Part shown: positions 57,286-64,000 of the stretch, piece after piece | Layout of the letters: every line of letters begins with the position of its first letter | Position numbering within the stretch: the first letter of the stretch is position 1 | Assembly: GCA_009193035.1 (NCBI GenBank) | Contig: SWDT01000026.1 | Span: 62,001 to 126,000, forward strand | Source of the DNA: Halicephalobus mephisto | Taxonomy: Eukaryota > Nematoda > Chromadorea > Rhabditida > Panagrolaimidae | Direction of reading: 5' to 3' | DNA length: 64,000 nucleotides | Translations under genes and position numbers: made by a program | Notes under the pieces: model-generated | Seen by the model: only the letters and a program-made list of their open reading frames with translations | Told to the model about the DNA's origin: nothing | Database searches by the model: none

Positions 57286-59557
57286 TTCCTCAGACTTTTT
57301 AAAACTATAAAATCTTAGAAATTTTCAAAAATAAAAAAAATTAAAATTTCTCAAAAATTTTCGAAAATAAAAAAAACTAAAATTCTTCAGAAATTTTTAA
57401 AAATAAAAAAAACTAAAATTTCTTAGAAATTTTCGAAAATAAAAAAAATTTAAAATTTCTCAAAAATTTTTAAAATATTTTTTTTTTAATTTTTAAATTC
57501 AACTAAAAATTACGAAATTTTACAGAATTCAATGGAGATTTCTGGAATCCCATGGAAGCTTTCAGAAGTCAGCAAGGAATTCTGAAATTTTTAAGTTACA
57601 TAGAAACTTATAAAATATTTCAGAATTTAATGAAAAGTTTTGTAATTTTTCAAACTTTTATAAACTTCCAAAATTTCGTAAAATCTTTCAAAATTTAGTA
57701 GATTTTTAAACTGTTAAAATCCTTAAAGATGTTTCTGAAACTTTCAAAAATCTCAGAATCTTAAGATTTTATAAAAATTTCTAGAATTTACTAAAGTCCT
57801 GAAATCTTGGAAAATTTTAAGAAAAATTCCAGAATTTTCCAGAATATCTTGGGAATTTCTGAAACTTCTAAAATCATTAAAAATTTCGAAACTTTTCAAA
57901 ATTGTAAAAATCAAAAATTCCGAAATTTCTAAAATCATCGAAAATTAAAAATTCCGAAACTTCAAAACTATCGAAAATCGAAAATTTCGAAACTTTTCAA
58001 AATTGTTGGAAATCGAAAATTCTATAACTTCTAAAATCAACAAATATCCAAAATTGTAAAAATCCGAAATTCTATAACTTCTAAAATCATTAAAAATCGA
58101 AACTTTTGAAACTTTAAAAAATTGTAAAAATCCGAAATTCCGAAACTTCTGAAATCATCAAAAATTAAAAATTCTGAAACTTTTCAAAATTGTCGAAAAT
58201 CGAAAATTCCATAGCTTTTAAAATCAACAAATATCTAAAATTGTAAAAATCCAAAATTCTATAACTTTTAAAATCACTAAAAATCAAAACTTTTGAAACT
58301 TGAAAAATTCTATAAATTTGTCTCGAGACAATTTTTTAAAAACATTTTCTTCAATTTTTATAATTTTACAATTATAAATCGCAAAATATACGCCAGTTCA
58401 ATACAACTCATCCCTGTTACTGTATCTAATCCTGTTTTCAGATTCCAGTTGAGTTAGTTTTTAATATTTTTCCAGAAAAATTTGCATAATTTCGTTTTCG
58501 TACATGTTTACTTTCAAAAGTCACCAGAATTGCTCCGGGTTTTATTTTCGGTCAAGGAAAAGACAAACAAAATCTTGAAAAAAATCGTAAATGGTGATCT
58601 CGGACGCGTGAAAAACGTGTCAAGCGGAACTTTGGCTTTTTCAAGACATCGTCCCGCCAAAAATGGTCTTATTTGACTCGTCAAATCGACCTTGGCATTG
58701 CGAAACTCAAATCCCATCAAATCGACTGGATTAAATTTGGCAAATTCTTTTCGAGTCATTGAGGATGACCGATTAACCCGAAGATCGAAATTTCGAACTG
58801 CAACAGAAAAATTTTTAAAAATTTAAATAAAAAATTAGATTTTTTATAAATTACAGTTTTCAAAAAATTTAAATAAAAAAATTTGATTTTTTATAAATTA
58901 CAGTTTTCAAAAAATTTAAATAAAAAAATTAGATTTTTTATAAATTACAGTTTTCAAAAAATTTAAAAAAAAATTTGATTTTTTTATAAATTAAAATTCT
59001 CGAAAAGTTTAATAATTTAATTTTTAAAAATTTAAATAAAAAAGTTGATTTTTTTTATAAATTAAAATTTTCAAAAAATTTAATAATTTAATTTTTAAAA
59101 ATTTAAATAAAAAAGTTGATTTTTTTTAATTTTTGAAATTTAAATTTAGATTTATTAAATTTTAGAATAAATTTATTATTTTTTAGATCGAAATTTATTA
59201 ATGAATTTTAAATTTCTGATTTTTTTAAAATTTCATAATTTTCAATTTTTAAAGTTTTTGATTTTTTAAATTTGTGAATTTCTGAAATTTAATTTTTTTC
59301 TTAGTCCCTTTAATTTCCCTAAAGTCTAAGGTTCGAAAAACGTTTCCGGAAGAAACTTAAAGAGGACAATCCAACAAAAGGATCAGTCGTCCTCGATGAG
59401 GGCATGTGTTTTTGCGCCTCATCGCATTTCTGCGATTGTACTGTAATCGAATGAATCAAATCATGACCTTAGGCGGGGTTTTGGGAATTTTTTATTTTTG
59501 AAGAGTTGAAATCCGTTCTGAAGGATTACCAAGATTTTTGAGTTGGGAATTTCGAAA
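57286..59557. other. AT-rich repeat field upstream of the MAM gene
   Basis: 57,300-58,330 holds diverged repeats (CCGAAACTT, AAATTGT, AAAAATC blocks, roughly 118 bp apart). 58,800-59,130 repeats a 47-bp unit (GATTTTTTATAAATTACAGT). The patch at 58,440-58,760 has overlapping frames on both strands and I cannot choose a gene. Promoter of the next gene lies within the last 200 bp. Confidence 0.45.
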
Positions 59558-62500
59558 ATGGATTTGAAATTGATTTTATTTATTTTTTTAGTTTTTTACA
59601 AAACTAATCAAGGTAAAAATTGCTTTAAAATATTTATAAATATCTCGATAATTTTAGTGATTTCTTGTCAGCCCCCCCTTCAAGGCTTTCGAGGTTACGG
59701 TAGCTCAGGACTACCGTCGGCCTCTCAACAGTATTCGTATTCCCAAAGGTATTCTCAGAATTACGATAATTACAACCAACTGCAGGCTTCTCAAACCTCG
59801 GCCCCTACAGGCCAACAGTCCCCGACCCTCGTACCCCCGAGTTTCCTCCAAGACACCTCTTTCGAGGAAGATAATTCCCTTGATCAGAATACTGTAGTCC
59901 AGACAGAAGTTGCTCCAGCTTTGACCCCTCCTCCGGACCCTCCAGAAAACCCCTTCGGCGACAGTCGACAAAAACCTGAAACCGAAAACAGTTCTGAAGA
60001 CTTGATGAAACTTGCAGAAGAATGTACCAGAACAGGAGTCGAAACTTTGGAGAACTTCAGGAAATGTACCGAAAGCTACAGTTACGCATTGACTTCAAAA
60101 CATGCTCAATTCGGAAGCGACAAATGTGATTTTGAACCTGAGTTTGTTTGTCGGTAAGTAGTACAACAACAGTATTTAAAAATTAGAAATATATTGCTAC
60201 TGTTGTGGCACCTACTGTCCTCGGAAAGGCTTAGGACTAAATTGAATCTACTGCAATCTTAATGATTACGGAACAATGGAAATTACACACCAATTTTCAA
60301 TTCTCATGCGAATTACTACCGTAGTCTCTTTAGGGACTTTATAACAGGAGCTACACACAAAAAAGAGTTAATTACAACAGTTCTAACATATCAAGTGTAT
60401 TATATTCAATATATCGATAAATTGAATACAATGCGCTGATATTGTACTTGATGTACAGATATATTGAATATAATACATTTGATACATCAGAGGTGTTGTA
60501 ATGCACCGATATATTAAATATAATAGACCGATATTGCACTTAATATATCAATACATTGAATATAATACGTAGATATCATATTTAATATATCAATACATTG
60601 AATATAATACGTAGATATCATATTTAATATATCAATACATTGAATATAATACATTTGATACATCAGAGGTGTTGTAATGCACCGATATATTAAATATGAT
60701 AGACCGATATTACACTTAATATATCAATACATTGAATATAATGCATTTAATACATCAGAGGTGTTGTAATGTAACGATATATTAAATATGATAGACCGAT
60801 ATTACACTTAATATATCAATACATTGAATATAATACGTAGATATCATATTTAATATATCAATACATTGAATATAATGCATTTAATACATCAGAGCTATTT
60901 TAATATGACGATATACTGAATATAGTACATCACTGTCATATTTAATGTATGAATACATTGAATATATTGTATCTGATAAATCAGAACGCTTTTAATATAT
61001 TAATACATTATATGCAATGCATCAACATCAACTTAATGTCTTGATATATACAATGTAATATATCCCATACATCAGAGCCGTTTTAAAGTATCCATACGTT
61101 ATATATCATGTGCTTATTTTTTGTACCTAGTTTGGGTCTTGTCTCAATTACGAAATTGATCCGAAAAGAATTTTTGAAGTTTTTAGGAGTTACATCAGTT
61201 TGCAGTTGTGGTTCTGAGGAATGATTTCGTAATCAACCATAAATTATAAAACTAAAGTGAACTTTTTTACAAAATTACCTCAATATGTATTTTTGAATCT
61301 ATTTAGAAATTAAAATATTCTAGTTTTAGTGTTGAATGTTGATTATTTTGAATTCAATAATATGTTTAAAAAATTAAAAATAAGGTTTTCTATAAAACTG
61401 TTTCGACACGAATTTATATAAATTTTTAGACTACAGTAGTCTGGAATTTTGATTTTCTATTATCTCGTAATTAATTTTTTAGAATTATGTTCTTCTTAAA
61501 TAGACCTAAAAACTCTTAGATTAGGGTTCCATGGGGTACTTGACCCTTTATTTTTAAAGATTAAGAGTTATGGATTAAAAAACCGACATTAAGATTACCG
61601 TAATTAGCACTAAAATGAACTTCTTAGACTGGGCTACTGTGATTGTATTTAATAATTGATAATTGACGATTTGTGGTTGAAAATTATTGTTTTTTACAGA
61701 TTCTACTCTGCACCACATGAGATCTTCTCGTTCAAATCAGGCCAATTCCGGGTTCCACCACGATCCAACAGGGTATTTGAGGAGACTTTTGCGATCCTAA
61801 CCAAGAGGTCCGTAGGGAGTTTTCCAGAAAGAACTTTTATTTTCGTTGATGTACCTCATGGAACTAATGAAAATTCCGCAGCTGTTTTAAGAACGGATAT
61901 TCTTTGTCAAAACAAAGACGGAAGATTGAGTTTCGACTACTGGAGTAATAATCCGGATTTGATTTTGAAAGTCTGTACAAGGACAGACAGAGAAAGAAGC
62001 TGCACTCAGGTTGGTTTTTTAAAATATAAAAATTAATAAAAATATTTTTTTTTCATTCTTGGGTCTCACAACGAAAAAGTTTTTTTTATTTTTATTTATC
62101 AAAAATTTAAATTTATTTTAGTTTAATATTATTTTTTAAATTTTCGTGACTTTACGAAACTATAAATTTGTCTCAAAACTATTTCGCAACAAACTTTGAA
62201 TTTTTATAATATAATTTTATTCGATTTTTAAAATTTTTATAATAATTTTGTTTTATTTTTTATTTTTATAATTTTATTCAATTTTTAAAATTTTATAATT
62301 TTATTCGATTTTTTAAATTTTGAAATTTTATAATAATTTTATTTAATTTTTAAAATTTTTATAATTTAATTTTATCTAATTTTTATATTTTTATTGTCAA
62401 ACATTAAAATATCAATTTATTTTAGTTGATTTTTAATATTATTTTTCTAATTTTTAAATCAAGTAATTTTTGTTTTTTTATAAAATTAAATTTCGAAGAT

Positions 62501-64000
62501 TTACTTTATTTAGATAAAATTAGTCACAATTATTTATTTTTTATTTTTAAAAACAAAAATAATAATTTTAGAATTGGGATTAATTATCGGTTATTTGTTA
62601 CTAAAAAGTAAAATTTTGAAACAATATTTTTCTAGGATATCAGTTACGACAGCGAATCCTCGAGAGTGGAAGTCGACGTGATTCATCCTGGAGATCAGAT
62701 TTTTGCTGTGGAAATCGTAATTTCGAATTTTGTAAAACCAGGAATTTTTATTTTGGACAATCTGGAATATGAAGCAGAATTGTGCGAAGATGCTTCTTTC
62801 AATGTTGAATCCACTACAACAACTACAGTATGATTTTTAATAATTTTAGTTTTTGAAATTTGTTTTTAGTTTCCACAACCCCGGAACATCGCCTTCGGAT
62901 CCCAACTCCGATCGAACCCCTTCCCCATCGAAAATGGCGGATTTCAACCTCTCGGAAATCCAACCTACAGCCAAGGACGACCAGCATATCCAGTTAATCC
63001 TCCGATCGTTAGACAAGAATTCCAATCTTATGTGACTTCGTTCCCCCAACTAGTGACAACAACTGCGGTTCCGGTTACCCCTAAGAACCCCTTCGGACCA
63101 GATAGTCCTCTGAATGGAGTACCTTCGGGGAATTCTCGTGTACCATCTTCGGTTATAAGTCGTCCCGTCGGACAACCCGAGATAACAGACGGAATCGCAT
63201 TCGTTCAGAATAAGTACATCCAAGCCTCGAGACAAAGTATCGTTTCCAAAGGCATCAAGAAAGTCTCTTCCTGTAACATCCTTGAATGTACCTTCAATTC
63301 TGATTTTTGTCATTATTCTCAACCAGAAATCAGCAGCAAAGGAATACGGTCAGTCTTAATTTAGAAAATTAAAAAAAAATATCACTTCATCATATGTAGT
63401 ACAATATCTGTTAAATCAAAAATTAACTTTTTAGTATCAGAAAACTTTAAAAATATTACTTCATCATATGTAGTACAGTATCTATTAAATCAAAAATTAA
63501 TTTTTTAGAATCAGAAAACTTTAAAAATATCACTTTATTATATGTAGTACAGTATCTGTTAAATCAAAAATCAACTTTTTAGAATCAGAAAACTTTAAAA
63601 ATATCACTTCATCATATGTAGTACAGTATCTGTTAAATCAAAAATCAGCTTTTTAGAATCAGAAAACTTTAAAAATATCACTTTTTCATATGTAGTACAG
63701 TATCTATTAAGTCAAAAATTAACTTTTTAGTATCAGAAAACTTTAAAAATATCACTTTATTATATGTAGTACAGTATCTGTTACATCAAAAATTAACTTT
63801 TTAGACATGGAAAATGGCAAATTTCTCGATCGAAAATTGGAAACCCCCTTACTGGGATCAAGAATGAAGACTCCTCTGACCATGGGGGCTTTGCTTTCGT
63901 CGGAATGGATCAACATACAGCGAAGATGAAAGGTCGTACAGTATACGTTCTGGAAAGTCCGACATTCACTCTCGAAGCCGACACTCTTCTCAGTTTCGAT
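59558..64000 (+). CDS. Secreted MAM-domain protein (3' end beyond the window)
   Basis: Exons 59,558-59,612, 59,658-60,153, 61,700-62,009, 62,636-62,827, 62,870-63,348 and 63,805 onward join in frame to 576 codons. Signal peptide at 1-17 (MDLKLILFIFLVFYKT). A Pro/Gln/Ser-rich region follows, then a complete MAM-like module from CDFEPEFVC (about 175) to GIFILDNLEYEAELC (about 338), a Thr/Pro/Asn-rich linker, and a second MAM opening CTFNSDFCHY (about 494) with SSDHGGFAFVG and ESPTFTLEADTLLSFD at the edge. MAM modules are extracellular adhesion or oligomerisation domains. The two NPFG boxes (in ENPFGDS and KNPFGPD) before each module suggest duplication of a linker-plus-MAM unit. Probably a cuticle or matrix protein; that is inference. 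Confidence 0.8.
60390..61095. repeat. Higher-order AT repeat in intron 2 of the MAM gene
   Basis: Phrases ATATCAATACATTGAATATA, CATCAGAGGTGTTGTAATG and AGACCGATATTACACTTAAT alternate in a mosaic of about 45- and 120-bp periods. It starts beside ACACACAAAAAAGAGTTAAT, which resembles one end of MITE family X. Confidence 0.8.
63361..63804. repeat. 74-bp tandem array ending exactly at a splice acceptor
   Basis: Six units of exactly 74 bp. Each ends AACTTTTTAG (or AATTTTTTAG, GCTTTTTAG), with AG at 63,434, 63,508, 63,582, 63,656, 63,730 and 63,804. The last one is the acceptor used for exon 6 of the MAM gene. Confidence 0.9.

Noticed and set aside
58482..58759. Overlapping plus and minus ORFs near 58.5 kb
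   Set aside because: Neither strand has splice sites, a start context or recognisable residues to prefer it; contains short GTCGATTTGA palindromic repeats.

Overview
The window reads as AT-rich nuclear DNA of a free-living-type nematode, probably a rhabditid not far from Caenorhabditis. The reasons are short introns (often 42-50 bp) with GTAAGT-type donors and TTTTCAG or TTTTTAG acceptors, a calmodulin-like gene that matches my memory of C. elegans CAL-1 almost residue for residue, a neuropeptide precursor close to the NLP-13 family, a TRPA-type channel, and many small inverted-repeat elements and satellites. No database search was possible; species is not claimed.

Layout. 0-6.8 kb: no gene, only satellites (178-bp repeat, 18-bp repeat, a hairpin-forming 121-bp satellite, related 122-bp arrays). 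6.8-12 kb: three tandem three-exon ARF-family GTPase genes on the minus strand; one looks canonical, and two have substitutions in the nucleotide switch. 13.5-15.1 kb: a minus-strand three-pass membrane protein; two more proteins of the same topology lie at 29.0-29.6 and 38.1-39.1 kb. 18.3-28.4 kb: a plus-strand tandem family of six secreted, single-exon proteins with a signal peptide, an acidic spacer and very basic Arg/Gly, Lys/Phe/Gly or His/Gly repeat tails. 29.6-35.5 kb: gene-poor, with a long inverted repeat. 35.5-37.5 kb: TRPA-like channel exons without detectable ankyrin exons. 42.1-43.0 kb: amidated neuropeptide precursor with three MHFGKR peptides. 45.7-48.3 kb: a cysteine-containing secreted protein whose last intron is filled with nested inverted-repeat elements. 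48.5-51.6 kb: cal-1 (minus). 52.6-57.3 kb: weak candidate exons and repeats. 59.6-64.0 kb: a secreted MAM-domain protein running off the window end.

The most unusual object is the 18-28 kb cluster. All six genes carry a TATA box starting exactly 42 nt before the ATG and a TTCA initiator whose A lies exactly 12 nt before the ATG, plus a conserved element of about 55 bp some 75-80 bp further upstream. This core is far better conserved than the mature proteins, which suggests one co-regulated expression programme delivering a fast-evolving set of cationic or histidine-rich secreted products. Other notable points are an ARF paralogue whose switch-II glutamine position is leucine, an ARF paralogue that has lost the DxxGQ motif, a natural six-fold amplification of an intron 3' splice site in the MAM gene, and a TA-flanked element nested in another element with a matching empty copy elsewhere in the window.
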